Below, piece by piece: positions 22,493 to 31,447 of a stretch of 64,000 nucleotides of DNA (its first letter is position 1; each line of letters starts with the position of its first letter). The notes beneath the pieces were generated by a model. It saw nothing but the letters and a program-made list of their open reading frames with translations. It ran no database searches and was not told the origin of the DNA. The DNA is from AP-15 sp963812675 (lineage in GTDB: Bacteria; Pseudomonadota; Alphaproteobacteria; ATCC43930; CGMCC-115725): the NCBI GenBank assembly GCA_963812675.1, contig CAWEWR010000016.1, positions 1 through 64,000 on the forward strand, in the 5' to 3' direction. Position numbers and translations under genes: made by a program.

Positions 22493-24517
22493 ATGGACCG
22501 CAACCGCCTCGGCGAGGAAACGAGCCCCTATCTCCTGCAGCACAAGGACAACCCGGTGCACTGGCAGCCGTGGGGCGCGGAGACCCTCGCCGCCGCCAAG
22601 GCGAAGGACAAGCCGATCCTGCTGTCGATCGGCTATGCCGCCTGCCATTGGTGCCATGTGATGGCCCATGAGAGCTTTGAAAACCCGGAAATCGCGGCGC
22701 GGATGAACGAGCTGTTTGTCAACATCAAAGTGGATCGCGAGGAGCGGCCGGACCTCGACTCAATCTACCAGCACGCGCTGGCCCTGATGGGTGAGCAGGG
22801 CGGTTGGCCGTTGACGATGTTCCTGACCCCGGACGGCGAGCCGTTCTGGGGCGGTACCTATTTCCCCCCGGAGCAGCGCTGGGGGCGGCCCGGTTTCCCG
22901 CAGGTGTTGGAGGCGATGAGCAACGCCTACGCGCGAGACCGCGACAAGGTCGCGAAGAACGTCGTCGCGCTGCGCGAGGCACTGCAAAAGCTCGGGCGTC
23001 CGGAGCGAGGCGGCGCCATCGGCCGGGAGCTGCTCGACGGAATTGCAGAACGCCTGCTGCGCGAGACCGACCAGCTGCATGGCGGGATCGGCACAGCGCC
23101 AAAATTCCCGCAGACCGGGGTTCTCGAACTGTTATGGCGAGCCTGGAAGCGCACCGGCCGGCCGCCCTATCGCGATGCGGTGGTCAAGGCGCTCGACGCG
23201 ATGTCGCAGGGCGGCATCTACGATCATCTCGGCGGCGGGTTCGCCCGCTACTCGACCGATGCGCGCTGGCTCGTGCCGCATTTCGAGAAGATGCTCTACG
23301 ACAATGCCGAGCTCGTCGACCTGCTGAGCTTGGTCTGGCAGGAGACCGAGACCCCCCTCTATCGAGAGCGGGTCGACGAGACGCTCGGTTGGGTCAGCGG
23401 CGAGATGGTGACCCCGGAGGGCGGGTTCGCGAGCAGCCTCGATGCCGACAGCGAGCACGAGGAGGGGAAATTCTACGTATGGTCGGAAGCCGAAATCGAC
23501 CACGTGCTCGGCGAACGCGCCAGCTTGTTCAAACGCTTCTACGACGTGACGCCGGAAGGCAATTGGGAAGAGAAAAATATTCTCAACCGGTCAAAGATGG
23601 CCGAACGGGCCGATGAGCAGACCGAGCGGGAGCTGGCCGATTGCCGGACGCTCTTGTTGCGGGCGCGCGATCACCGGGTGCGGCCGGGTTGGGATGACAA
23701 GGTACTCGCCGACTGGAACGGGCTGATGATTTCGGCGATGGCCAATGCGGGGGTCGTCTTCGAGCGTCCGGAGTGGATCGACACAGCTCGCCGTGCCTTC
23801 GATTTCGTCCGCGGGGAGACGACCGGCGTCGATGGCCGGCTGCTGCATGGCTGGCGGGCCGGCCGCGCCCGGCACCCGGCCAATGTCGACGATTATGCCA
23901 ATCTCTGCCGCGCCGCGCTTGCGCTACACGAAGCGACCGGCGACGAAGGATTCCTATCGCAAGCCTGCAACTGGGTGGCTGTCCTCGATCGGCATTATTG
24001 GGACGGGGCGGGGGGCGGGTATTTCTTTGCCGCCAAGGACACCGAGGGACTGATCGCCCGTGCCAAAACCGCCGCAGATTCCGCTGTCCCCGCGGGTAAC
24101 GGCACTCTGGTCGGGGTACTGACCCGGCTCGCGATCCTGACCGGCGAAGAAGCCTACCGCCGCCGTGCCAAGGCGATCGTGGAAACCTTCTCCGGCGAAG
24201 TGGCGCGCAACTTCTTCCCGCTTGCGACATTGCTCAACAATATCGAACTGCTCGAAAGACCGCTGCAGATCGTCGTGGTCGGTGAGAATGACAACCCGTC
24301 ATTCCAATCCCTGCTCCGGGCCGTCTACGGTCTTTCGCTTCCAAACCGAATCGTTCTCGGCTTACCGCCTAACGGCTCGCTCGCCCCCGGCCATCCCGCT
24401 GCCGGGAAAGGCTTGGTCGACGGGAAACCGGCCGCCTATGTCTGCGAGGGGCCGGTATGCTCGCTGCCCATCACCGACGCGGAGAGTTTGCTCGAAAGTC
24501 TCGCCCGAGTACGCTAG
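22493..24517 (+). CDS. Thioredoxin domain-containing YyaL/SSP411 family protein
   Basis: The 674-residue product belongs to the DUF255/SSP411 (spermatogenesis-associated 20-like) family. The N-terminal thioredoxin-like domain starts LGEETSPYLLQHKDNPVHWQPWG, with the CHWCHVM motif at about residues 47-53. A long alpha/alpha toroid region resembling sugar epimerase or glycosidase folds follows. The length matches the family. The cysteine motif suggests redox activity, but no function is established. GGGAGC precedes the ATG. Confidence 0.92.
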   Translation: MDRNRLGEETSPYLLQHKDNPVHWQPWGAETLAAAKAKDKPILLSIGYAACHWCHVMAHESFENPEIAARMNELFVNIKVDREERPDLDSIYQHALALMGEQGGWPLTMFLTPDGEPFWGGTYFPPEQRWGRPGFPQVLEAMSNAYARDRDKVAKNVVALREALQKLGRPERGGAIGRELLDGIAERLLRETDQLHGGIGTAPKFPQTGVLELLWRAWKRTGRPPYRDAVVKALDAMSQGGIYDHLGGGFARYSTDARWLVPHFEKMLYDNAELVDLLSLVWQETETPLYRERVDETLGWVSGEMVTPEGGFASSLDADSEHEEGKFYVWSEAEIDHVLGERASLFKRFYDVTPEGNWEEKNILNRSKMAERADEQTERELADCRTLLLRARDHRVRPGWDDKVLADWNGLMISAMANAGVVFERPEWIDTARRAFDFVRGETTGVDGRLLHGWRAGRARHPANVDDYANLCRAALALHEATGDEGFLSQACNWVAVLDRHYWDGAGGGYFFAAKDTEGLIARAKTAADSAVPAGNGTLVGVLTRLAILTGEEAYRRRAKAIVETFSGEVARNFFPLATLLNNIELLERPLQIVVVGENDNPSFQSLLRAVYGLSLPNRIVLGLPPNGSLAPGHPAAGKGLVDGKPAAYVCEGPVCSLPITDAESLLESLARVR

Positions 24518-24551
24518 CCTCCTGGTCTCTCCACAAACCGAGGAGAAGGTC

Positions 24552-25526
24552 ATGGCGCACGCAATTCGTTTCGAGAAATCCGGGGGCCCCGATGTTCTGT
24601 CGTGGCAGCAAGTCCAGGTCGGCAAACCCGGTCACGGCCAGGTACGTCTCCGCCACACTGCGGTCGGCCTCAACTACATCGACACCTACCAACGTAGCGG
24701 CCTCTATCAGCTGCCGCTGCCGAGCGGGCTGGGCTCCGAGGGCGCGGGTGTCGTCGAGGAAGTCGGACCCGGGGTAAGCGGCCTGAGGGCGGGCGACCGT
24801 GTCGCTTACGCCGGCGGGCCGCTCGGAGCCTATGCCGACGAGCGGGTAATACCGGCGGACCGCCTCGTCCCGGTGCCTGACGGCATCACTGACCAGCAGG
24901 CCGCCGCAATGATGCTGAAGGGCATGACCGCGTGGTATCTCGTCCGCCGCACCCATCCCGTAAAGCGCGGTGAGACGATCCTGATCCACGCGGCGGCAGG
25001 CGGGGTCGGCCTCATCGTCTGCCAATGGGCTAAGCATCTCGGCGCAACCGTCATCGGCACGGTTGGCGACGAGGTCAAGGCGAGGCTCGCCAAACAGAAC
25101 GGCTGCGACTACCCGATCCTCTACAAGCACGAGGATTTCGTCGCTAAGGTCAATGAGCTGACCCAGGGAAAGAAGCTGCCGGTTGTATACGACTCGGTCG
25201 GCAAGGACACCTTTTACAAGTCGCTCGACTGTCTGGCGCCGCTCGGGCTGATGGTGTCGTTCGGTCAGTCTTCAGGAGCGGTCGGGCCCGTCGACATCGG
25301 CATCCTAGCCGCCAAGGGCTCCCTCTTCCTGACCCGGCCGACCTTGAACACCTACACGGCGAGCCGAGAAGATCTGCTGACGGCTGCTCGGGAGCTGTTC
25401 GAGGTTGTTCAGAGCGGAGCCGTAAAAATCGCGGTCAACCAAACTTATCCGCTGCGCAAGGCCGCGAAGGCGCATCGTGACCTCGAAGGCCGTAAAACGA
25501 CCGGGCAAACCGTGCTGACGGTTTAG
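24552..25526 (+). CDS. qor: NADPH:quinone oxidoreductase (zeta-crystallin type)
   Basis: This 324-residue medium-chain reductase reduces quinones by one electron with NADPH. It contains VGLNYIDTYQRSGLYQLPLPSGLGSEGAGVV, the cofactor fold HAAAGGVGLIVCQWAKHLGATVIGTV (about 149-174) and a C-terminal KAAKAHRDLEGRKTTGQTVL. It lacks the catalytic zinc site of alcohol dehydrogenases, as expected. ATG 24552 follows GAGGAGAAGG. It is convergent with rho, with a palindromic repeat between them. Confidence 0.92.
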   Translation: MAHAIRFEKSGGPDVLSWQQVQVGKPGHGQVRLRHTAVGLNYIDTYQRSGLYQLPLPSGLGSEGAGVVEEVGPGVSGLRAGDRVAYAGGPLGAYADERVIPADRLVPVPDGITDQQAAAMMLKGMTAWYLVRRTHPVKRGETILIHAAAGGVGLIVCQWAKHLGATVIGTVGDEVKARLAKQNGCDYPILYKHEDFVAKVNELTQGKKLPVVYDSVGKDTFYKSLDCLAPLGLMVSFGQSSGAVGPVDIGILAAKGSLFLTRPTLNTYTASREDLLTAARELFEVVQSGAVKIAVNQTYPLRKAAKAHRDLEGRKTTGQTVLTV

Positions 25527-25536
25527 CGCTTAACTC

Positions 25537-25610
25537 ATCGAGATTGCTTCGTCGCTACGCTCCTCGCAATGACAGCATCGTCATTGCGAGCGCAGCGAAG
25601 CAATCCCGAT
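25537..25610. repeat. REP-like palindrome (GATTGCTTCG...CGAAGCAATC)
   Basis: The arms GATTGCTTCG-TCGCTACGCTCCTCGCAATGAC and GTCATTGCGAGCG-CAGCGAAGCAATC surround a 6-base centre (AGCATC). The element lies between convergent genes qor and rho and could terminate both. Similar sequences (ATTGCTTCG...GCAATGAC) are dispersed in many alphaproteobacterial genomes. Confidence 0.8.
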
Positions 25611-25618
25611 CAGACTTC

Positions 25619-26875
25619 TCAAGTATTCATCGCGTCGAAGAATTCGGCGTTGCTCTTCGATTCCTTGAGCTTGTTGATCAGGAACTCGAGGCCGTCGACG
25701 GTGCCCATCGGGGTCAGGACGCGGCGCAATACCCACATTTTCGACAGGACGCCGCGATCGACCAGCAACTCCTCTTTGCGGGTGCCAGATTTGGTGATGT
25801 CGATCGACGGGAAGGTGCGTTTGTCCGCGACCTTACGGTCGAGGATGATTTCCGAATTGCCGGTGCCTTTGAACTCTTCGAAGATCACCTCGTCCATACG
25901 CGAGCCGGTGTCGATCAGCGCGGTCGCGATGATCGTCAATGAGCCGCCTTCCTCAATGTTCCGGGCAGCACCGAAAAAGCGTTTCGGCCGCTGCAGCGCA
26001 TTAGCGTCGACGCCGCCGGTCAGCACTTTCCCGGAAGAGGGAACAACCGTGTTGTAGGCGCGCGCGAGTCGGGTGATCGAATCGAGCAGGATCACGACAT
26101 CCCGCTTGTGCTCGACGAGGCGCTTGGCCTTTTCGATCACCATCTCGGCAATCTGGACGTGGCGTTGGGCGGGCTCGTCGAAGGTCGAGCTGATGACTTC
26201 GCCCCGCACCGAGCGGGCCATGTCCGTCACCTCCTCGGGCCGCTCGTCGATCAGCAGCACGATCAGGTAGACCTCGGGATGGTTGGCCATGATCGCATGT
26301 GCGATGTTCTGCAGCATCACGGTCTTACCAGCGCGCGGCGGGGACACAATCAATGCCCGCTGCCCTTTGCCGAGCGGCGTGATCAGGTCGATGACCCGCG
26401 TCGTCAGGTCCTTGCGGGTCGGGTCGTCGAATTCCAGCCCGAGCTTCTCCTCGGGGTAGAGCGGCGTCAGATTGTCGAAGTTGATGCGCTGGCGTAGGCG
26501 GTCCGGTTCGTCAAAGTTGATCGCATTCACCCTGAGGAGCGCAAAATAGCGCTCGCCATCGCGCGGTGAACGGATCTGGCCTTCGACCGTATCGCCGGTG
26601 CGCAGGCCAAAGCGTCGGACCTGGCTCGGGCTGACATAAATGTCGTCCGGCCCGGGCAGGTAGTTGGCTTCGGGAGACCGTAGGAATCCGAAGCCGTCCG
26701 ACAGCACTTCGAGCACGCCGTCACCGGAAATCGGCACGTCGTTTTCGGCCAGCTGCTTCAGAATCGCGAACAGCATGTCCTGCTTGCGCAGCGACGACGC
26801 ATTCTCGATTTCCAGCTCTTCGGCAAAAGCCAGGAGCTCTGCCGGGGTCTTACGCTTTAATTCCTGTAGGTTCAT
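25619..26875 (-). CDS. rho: Transcription termination factor Rho
   Basis: This 418-residue hexameric RNA helicase ends Rho-dependent transcripts. It has an N-terminal Rho_N helical part (MNLQELKRKTPAELLAFAEEL), an RNA-binding OSB fold (DGFGFLRSPEANYLPGPDDIYVSPSQ), Walker A (SPPRAGKTVMLQNIA, about 176-190), Walker B (VILLDSITRLARAYN) and the Q/R loops near GGVDANALQRPKRFFGAARNIEEGGSLT. Length and motifs are complete. It lies downstream of hemE-hemH-hemJ, the common alphaproteobacterial order next to the origin. Confidence 0.97.
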   Translation of the reverse strand: MNLQELKRKTPAELLAFAEELEIENASSLRKQDMLFAILKQLAENDVPISGDGVLEVLSDGFGFLRSPEANYLPGPDDIYVSPSQVRRFGLRTGDTVEGQIRSPRDGERYFALLRVNAINFDEPDRLRQRINFDNLTPLYPEEKLGLEFDDPTRKDLTTRVIDLITPLGKGQRALIVSPPRAGKTVMLQNIAHAIMANHPEVYLIVLLIDERPEEVTDMARSVRGEVISSTFDEPAQRHVQIAEMVIEKAKRLVEHKRDVVILLDSITRLARAYNTVVPSSGKVLTGGVDANALQRPKRFFGAARNIEEGGSLTIIATALIDTGSRMDEVIFEEFKGTGNSEIILDRKVADKRTFPSIDITKSGTRKEELLVDRGVLSKMWVLRRVLTPMGTVDGLEFLINKLKESKSNAEFFDAMNT

Positions 26876-27079
26876 CGGGTTCGTGTCGAGGGTGAGGACC
26901 AGGGCGCCTGTCGGGGCGGACTCCCGCTAAGAGCAGGGTCATAGGTGAGGCGAGAATGAGCAGGGACTAGCAGAAAGAACCGATTACCGGCTCGGCAATC
27001 CCTTTATCCCGCTTGAGATAAGCTGGTCAGATGCGATTACAAGATCTCTGCTCATCAGAGAACGCAGCGAAAAGCCGGG

Positions 27080-27529
27080 CTAGAACGGTTTGACTACAAC
27101 GAGGATAATGATCGCGATCAGGGCCAAGGTGGGTAGCTCGTTGACCAAGCGGAAAAATCGTGTCGAGTGGCGATTTTGGTTCGCTAAGAACTTGCCACGC
27201 CAGCGGGCAAGCGCGACGTGAAAAACGGTCAATGCTCCGACGAGAGCAAGCTTAACCCAAATCCAACCCATCCCCCAGTCGACTACCCCCGGTATTGCCA
27301 TAAGCAACAGCCCGAAAGACCATGTAGAGAGCATTGCGGGGGTCATGATGCCGCGCAGCAGGCGACGTTCCATGACTTTGAAGGTCTCCGAGAGATCCGA
27401 TTTGACCGGCGCCATGGAGTGATAGACGTAGAGACGGGGCAAATACAGCAGGCCTGCCATCCAAGCGACCATGCTCACGACGTGGAATGACTTGATCCAG
27501 GGATAAGCTCCGGAAATCCATCCGATCAA
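27080..27529 (-). CDS. hemJ: Protoporphyrinogen oxidase HemJ
   Basis: This 149-residue membrane protein oxidises protoporphyrinogen IX to protoporphyrin IX in haem synthesis. The family start YPWIKSFHVVSMVAWMAGLLYLPRLYVYH supplies the conserved His residues. Four or more hydrophobic helices follow. The conserved end is RFFRLVNELPTLALIAIIILVVVKPF. TTG 27529 is chosen because it overlaps the hemH stop (TTGA) and gives the usual N-terminus; the longer frame to 27553 sits inside hemH. It is the third gene of hemE-hemH-hemJ. Confidence 0.92.
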   Translation of the reverse strand: MIGWISGAYPWIKSFHVVSMVAWMAGLLYLPRLYVYHSMAPVKSDLSETFKVMERRLLRGIMTPAMLSTWSFGLLLMAIPGVVDWGMGWIWVKLALVGALTVFHVALARWRGKFLANQNRHSTRFFRLVNELPTLALIAIIILVVVKPF

Positions 27530-28539
27530 GCCGCAAGTCCTGACAAGGCGCAACGAGCAAAATCGGCAGCACAGCCCCCGACCCGATCCTCAATGGAAGC
27601 ACGGCGGACGAGCTCGGCGAGCGATCGGATGAAGCCCGGCTCGGCCCCGACTGTCGGAACCCGACGATAGCCCGGCACGCCCGAAGCTGCCGCCAGATCG
27701 CGGTAATCGAGGTCCAGCTCCACCAAGGTTTCGGAATGCTCGGAAACAAAAGAAATTGGCGCCACGACGACCGGGACCCCTTCCTTACCCGCACGGCGAA
27801 GCTCGTCGTCGGTTGCCGGACCGATCCATTCCAGCGGTCCGACACGACTCTGATAGCACACCGTCCAATCGAGGCCCGGCCGGTTCAGCGCGGCGATCAC
27901 GGCCGCGGCGGTTGTCTCGACCTGGTTTTGGTAGGGGTCACCAGCCCCTACAATTCTTTTCGGCAAACCATGGGCGGTGAGCAACAGGCGAGGTGGTTTT
28001 TCGTAACCGCCAGCATCGAGCGCCGGTTGGATCAACCCGGCTATCGCTTCGACAAACCCCGGATTGACGGGATAACAGCACACAGCCCGTGTTGGGCATT
28101 CGATCCTGTGGCGTGACGCCGAGGCGCGCCACGCAGCGAGCGAGGAAGCCGTCGTTGTCGTCGAGAATTGCGGGTATAACGGCAAACAGACGACCTCGTC
28201 CGCCGCCCAATCGGCAACGTCTCGCGCAGCCTGCTCGCTGGTCGGGGCCCAGTAGCGCATTGCGACAAAACACCGGTGCTGCGGACCCAAAACTGCCTCA
28301 AGCGCTCTTGCCTGCAACTCGGTGTTGGCGAGCAGAGGCGAGCCGCCGCCGAGCTTACGATAGATCTCGTGCGCTACCGGGGCACGACGCCGTGCGATGA
28401 TCCGCGCCAGCGGCAACCGAACGAGCGCGGGCAACCGCAGGATGGCGGGATCGCTAAACAGGTTGAAAAGAAAGGGCTGCACCGCTTCCAGCCGATCCGG
28501 ACCTCCCAGGTTCATCAACACGACCGCGGTACGAGCCAT
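27526..28539 (-). CDS. hemH: Ferrochelatase
   Basis: This 337-residue enzyme inserts ferrous iron into protoporphyrin IX. It starts MARTAVVLMNLGGPDRLEAVQPFLFNLFSDP. It includes LLTAHGLPKRI (catalytic His) and VVVAPISFVSEHSETLVELDLDY (conserved Glu). ATG 28539 begins one base after the hemE stop, indicating translational coupling. The longer frame to 28560 overlaps hemE. Confidence 0.95.
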   Translation of the reverse strand: MARTAVVLMNLGGPDRLEAVQPFLFNLFSDPAILRLPALVRLPLARIIARRRAPVAHEIYRKLGGGSPLLANTELQARALEAVLGPQHRCFVAMRYWAPTSEQAARDVADWAADEVVCLPLYPQFSTTTTASSLAAWRASASRHRIECPTRAVCCYPVNPGFVEAIAGLIQPALDAGGYEKPPRLLLTAHGLPKRIVGAGDPYQNQVETTAAAVIAALNRPGLDWTVCYQSRVGPLEWIGPATDDELRRAGKEGVPVVVAPISFVSEHSETLVELDLDYRDLAAASGVPGYRRVPTVGAEPGFIRSLAELVRRASIEDRVGGCAADFARCALSGLAA

Positions 28540-28540
28540 G

Positions 28541-29584
28541 TCACGCGTCCATCGGCTCAACCAGAAGGCGAGCGAGCGCCTGCACGTTTTCCGGCGGTGT
28601 TTCCGGCAGTACCCCGTGACCGAGATTGAAGATGTAGGGCCCCCGGCCGAGTATCCGGCGCAGTATCCGCACCGCTTCTTCGAGAGCCGTCCCTCCGACG
28701 ATCAGCAGGACAGGATCCAGATTGCCCTGAACCGTCCGGTGCGGCTGCAGGGATCGATGTGCATAGCTCGGTGGCACCGCCGTATCGATGCCTATCCCGT
28801 CGACTCCCGTATCGCGAAGATAGCGCTCATGCAGCATGCCCGCGCCACGCGGAAACCCTATGACCGGACACCCGGCACAGCGGAGTTTCAGCGCTGTTAC
28901 GATCCGCCTGGTCGGCTCGACCACCCAGCGCACAAAAGCCGGCTCCGGCAGGATCCCGGCCCAGCTGTCGAAGAGCTGCACCACCTCAACGCCGGCCTCG
29001 ATTTGGCCGGCCAGGTACTCGATCGTGGCTTCGGCAAGCAAGTCGATCAGAGCGCCAAAGGCCTGCGGGTCGCGATACGCCCAGCTCTTGACCCGGCGAA
29101 AATCCCGGCTTCCACCACCCTCGACCATGTAGGTCGCAACCGTCCAGGGTGCACCGGCAAAACCGATCAGTGTGGTCCGATCAAGCGCACCTCTGACCCG
29201 CCGAGCCGTTTCGAATACTGGAGCGAGAGACGAAGCGATGCGGCCGGGATCTAGCTTTGTCACCCCGGCAAGATCCTCGATGCGTTCCAGCACCGGCCCC
29301 TCTCCTTCCTGGAAGGCGAGCCTCTGTCCGAGAGCGAAAGGCACCATCAGAATGTCTGAGAACAGGATGGCACCGTCCATGCCATATCGTCGGATCGGCT
29401 GCAGCGTCAGCTCGGCGGCCAGCTCCGGGGTCAGACACAGCTCGACGAAATCGTGTGCTCTGGCGCGAACCTCTCGGTACTCGGGCAAGTAGCGTCCGGC
29501 TTGCCGCATCAGCCACCATGGCGGCGACGACAGCGCTTCGCCTGCCAACGCGCGCAACAGAGGCTTTGCTGGCCCAGTCTGCAT
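28541..29584 (-). CDS. hemE: Uroporphyrinogen decarboxylase
   Basis: This 347-residue enzyme decarboxylates uroporphyrinogen III to coproporphyrinogen III. Signatures are WLMRQAGRYLPEYR (about 24-37) and FSDILMVPFALGQRL, with GFAGAPWTVATYMVEGGGS in the middle. A strong GGAGGAAGGAGG lies upstream of ATG 29584. It is the first gene of the haem operon, and its start faces the predicted origin; hemE-linked origins are characteristic of Alphaproteobacteria such as Caulobacter. Confidence 0.96.
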   Translation of the reverse strand: MQTGPAKPLLRALAGEALSSPPWWLMRQAGRYLPEYREVRARAHDFVELCLTPELAAELTLQPIRRYGMDGAILFSDILMVPFALGQRLAFQEGEGPVLERIEDLAGVTKLDPGRIASSLAPVFETARRVRGALDRTTLIGFAGAPWTVATYMVEGGGSRDFRRVKSWAYRDPQAFGALIDLLAEATIEYLAGQIEAGVEVVQLFDSWAGILPEPAFVRWVVEPTRRIVTALKLRCAGCPVIGFPRGAGMLHERYLRDTGVDGIGIDTAVPPSYAHRSLQPHRTVQGNLDPVLLIVGGTALEEAVRILRRILGRGPYIFNLGHGVLPETPPENVQALARLLVEPMDA

Positions 29585-29986
29585 GGATGCACCACCCTCC
29601 TTCCTCCATAATTAGGTATAGGAAAGATAGTGGTAGATTTGGATCCGTGTGGATACCGAGGATTGAATGTTATCCCCGGGACGTTGACCGGGCTGCGAGC
29701 ACTCGAACATCGACCGTGAGGGATGTGTATAAGATTGTGACCTTTCCCTCGTGCCGGGGCAGAGGCTGGGGCTGTGGTCGGATAGAGAGTTGGGGATAAC
29801 CACGATGACAATTTGCCCTTTGCCCGATTTACCCAGGCTGGAAAAAGTCGATCGCGCCGTGGCATAACAGATGGGCAGGCGCAGGCACAGCCGGGAGAAC
29901 TCGAAGATGAAGCGCCGGTCAGCCGAATTTTTCCACATTAATCTCAAACGGCTCACACGCTCTTTGGATAATTGGGGTGAGGTGCC
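29585..29986. other. Predicted chromosomal replication origin (oriC)
   Basis: This 402-base gene-free region lies between hemE and the PPDK-regulator gene. Two sites match the DnaA box pattern TTWTNCACA exactly: TTATACACA (minus, 29724-29732) and TTTTCCACA (plus, 29929-29937). Near matches to TTATCCACA are at 29648-29656, 29791-29799 and 29963-29971 (one mismatch each, minus) and 29670-29678 (two mismatches). Flanking genes point mainly away from the region on both sides. The hemE / PPDK-regulator setting is the known alphaproteobacterial oriC location. It also carries the promoters of both neighbours. Confidence 0.85.
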
Positions 29987-30805
29987 GTGACGCGCTTTCA
30001 TCTTCATCTCGTTTCCGATTCCACCGGGGAAACCGTGCATTCGGTGGCTCGGGCCTGCCTCGTCCAGTTCGACGATGCTCAGGCAGTCGAGCATGTCTGG
30101 AGCATGGTGCGCACGCGCGCCCAGATCGACCGGGTTATAGCCGGAGTCGAAGCCAATCCCGGGGTCGTCCTGTTCACGATGGTCAACGACACTCTTCGCC
30201 AATTGCTGCAAGAGGGTTGCCGCCGGCTGCAGGTGCCGGCCATCCCGGTTCTCGATCCGATCATCGGCGCACTGGCTTCCTACCTTCATCGGAAGAGTCG
30301 CGGGGTGCCGGGCAAACAGCATCTGCTCGACAGCGAGTATTTTGCGCGCATCGATGCGATCACCTTTGCCCTCAATCATGATGATGGGCAATCGAGTTGG
30401 GGTCTCAACGATGCCGATATCTGTCTCGTCGGCGTGTCTCGTACCTCGAAGACGCCGACTTGTCTCTATTTGGCAAACCGGGGCATCAAGGCAGCTAATG
30501 TGCCGTACGTACCGAGAGTGCCGTTGCCGCCGGAGCTGACCGAAGCCGAGCATCCGTTGATCGTCGGACTGACCAATGATCCCGAGCGGCTGATCCAGCT
30601 GCGCCGAAACAGGTTAGACCTGCTGCAGCATGACGGGGCGACCGAGTATACGGACCTTGAGTCAGTCCGAGCCGAGGTGCGTGAAGCGCGGCGGATCTTC
30701 GCCCAAATGCATTGGCCGGTTATCGATGTGACACGCCGCTCGATCGAGGAGACGGCGGCATCGGTGATGAGATTGCTGGCGCGGCGTCATGGCATGAATG
30801 ACTGA
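29987..30805 (+). CDS. Pyruvate phosphate dikinase regulatory kinase/phosphorylase (DUF299)
   Basis: The 272-residue product is of the bifunctional regulator family that phosphorylates (ADP-dependent) and dephosphorylates PPDK or PEP synthase. It starts FHLHLVSDSTGETVHSVARACL. The nucleotide-binding loop is GVSRTSKTPTCLYLANRG (about 149-166), with NVPYVPRVPLP following. GTG 29987 has GGGGTGAGG upstream. It overlaps maf by 8 bases. The order oriC - DUF299 - maf - aroE - coaE - dnaQ is conserved in many Alphaproteobacteria. Confidence 0.93.
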   Translation: MTRFHLHLVSDSTGETVHSVARACLVQFDDAQAVEHVWSMVRTRAQIDRVIAGVEANPGVVLFTMVNDTLRQLLQEGCRRLQVPAIPVLDPIIGALASYLHRKSRGVPGKQHLLDSEYFARIDAITFALNHDDGQSSWGLNDADICLVGVSRTSKTPTCLYLANRGIKAANVPYVPRVPLPPELTEAEHPLIVGLTNDPERLIQLRRNRLDLLQHDGATEYTDLESVRAEVREARRIFAQMHWPVIDVTRRSIEETAASVMRLLARRHGMND

Positions 30806-31397
30806 TAGTTTGGTTCTCGCTTCCGCCAGTACCGTGCGTGCGAGGCTGGTCGCTGCTGCTGGCGTCGATTTTCGGGTCGAACCGGCGGCGCTCGACGAGA
30901 GTCTCCTCAAACAGGCCTGCCAGGCAGAAGGGCGCGATGCGGCCGGCTGTGCGCTCGCGCTGGCCGAGGCGAAAGCGCGCCAAGTTGCAGCACGCTCTGG
31001 TCGAGCCGTTGTGATCGGCGCCGACCAGCTTCTGGTCTGCGCCAAGGTATGGTTCGGCAAGCCCGCGGATCTCGGGCAGGCCCGCACCCAGCTTCAGGCT
31101 CTGCGCGGCCGGACCCACGAGCTTGTCACGGCAGTCTGCGCGGTTCAGGACGGATCGCGATTATGGCATGCCGTGAGCACCCCGCGGCTGACGATGCGAC
31201 ATTTCACTGACGCCTTCCTCGATGACTATATTGCCGCCGAGGGAGCCGACATTCTCGGCTCGGTCGGCGCTTACCGGCTCGAGGGCAGAGGGGTGCAGCT
31301 GTTTGAACATATCGAAGGAGACTATTTCGCGGTCCTTGGGCTGCCGCTCCTGGAGCTTCTCGGATTTCTGCGAACCAAGGGAATTCTTATAGCGTAA
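30798..31397 (+). CDS. maf: Maf family nucleotide pyrophosphatase
   Basis: The 199-residue product has the Maf fold that hydrolyses non-canonical or specific NTPs (housecleaning, septum-related). It starts LVLASASTVRARLVAAAGVDF. The active-site loop is IGADQLLVCAKVWFGKP (about 73-89) and the C-terminal part GAYRLEGRGVQLFEHIEGDYFAVLGLPL. The usual SPRR is STVR here and the usual ADT is ADQ, so specificity may differ. It overlaps the upstream regulator gene by 8 bases. Confidence 0.88.
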   Translation: MTDSLVLASASTVRARLVAAAGVDFRVEPAALDESLLKQACQAEGRDAAGCALALAEAKARQVAARSGRAVVIGADQLLVCAKVWFGKPADLGQARTQLQALRGRTHELVTAVCAVQDGSRLWHAVSTPRLTMRHFTDAFLDDYIAAEGADILGSVGAYRLEGRGVQLFEHIEGDYFAVLGLPLLELLGFLRTKGILIA

Positions 31398-31447
31398 CCG
31401 GGAATTACCTTTCGAGCGAGGAGCACCTTGAGCGTGAGATATTGCCA

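Noticed and set aside
29612..30553. 313-residue minus-strand frame across the predicted origin
   Set aside because: It covers the DnaA-box region and runs antisense to the conserved DUF299 gene.
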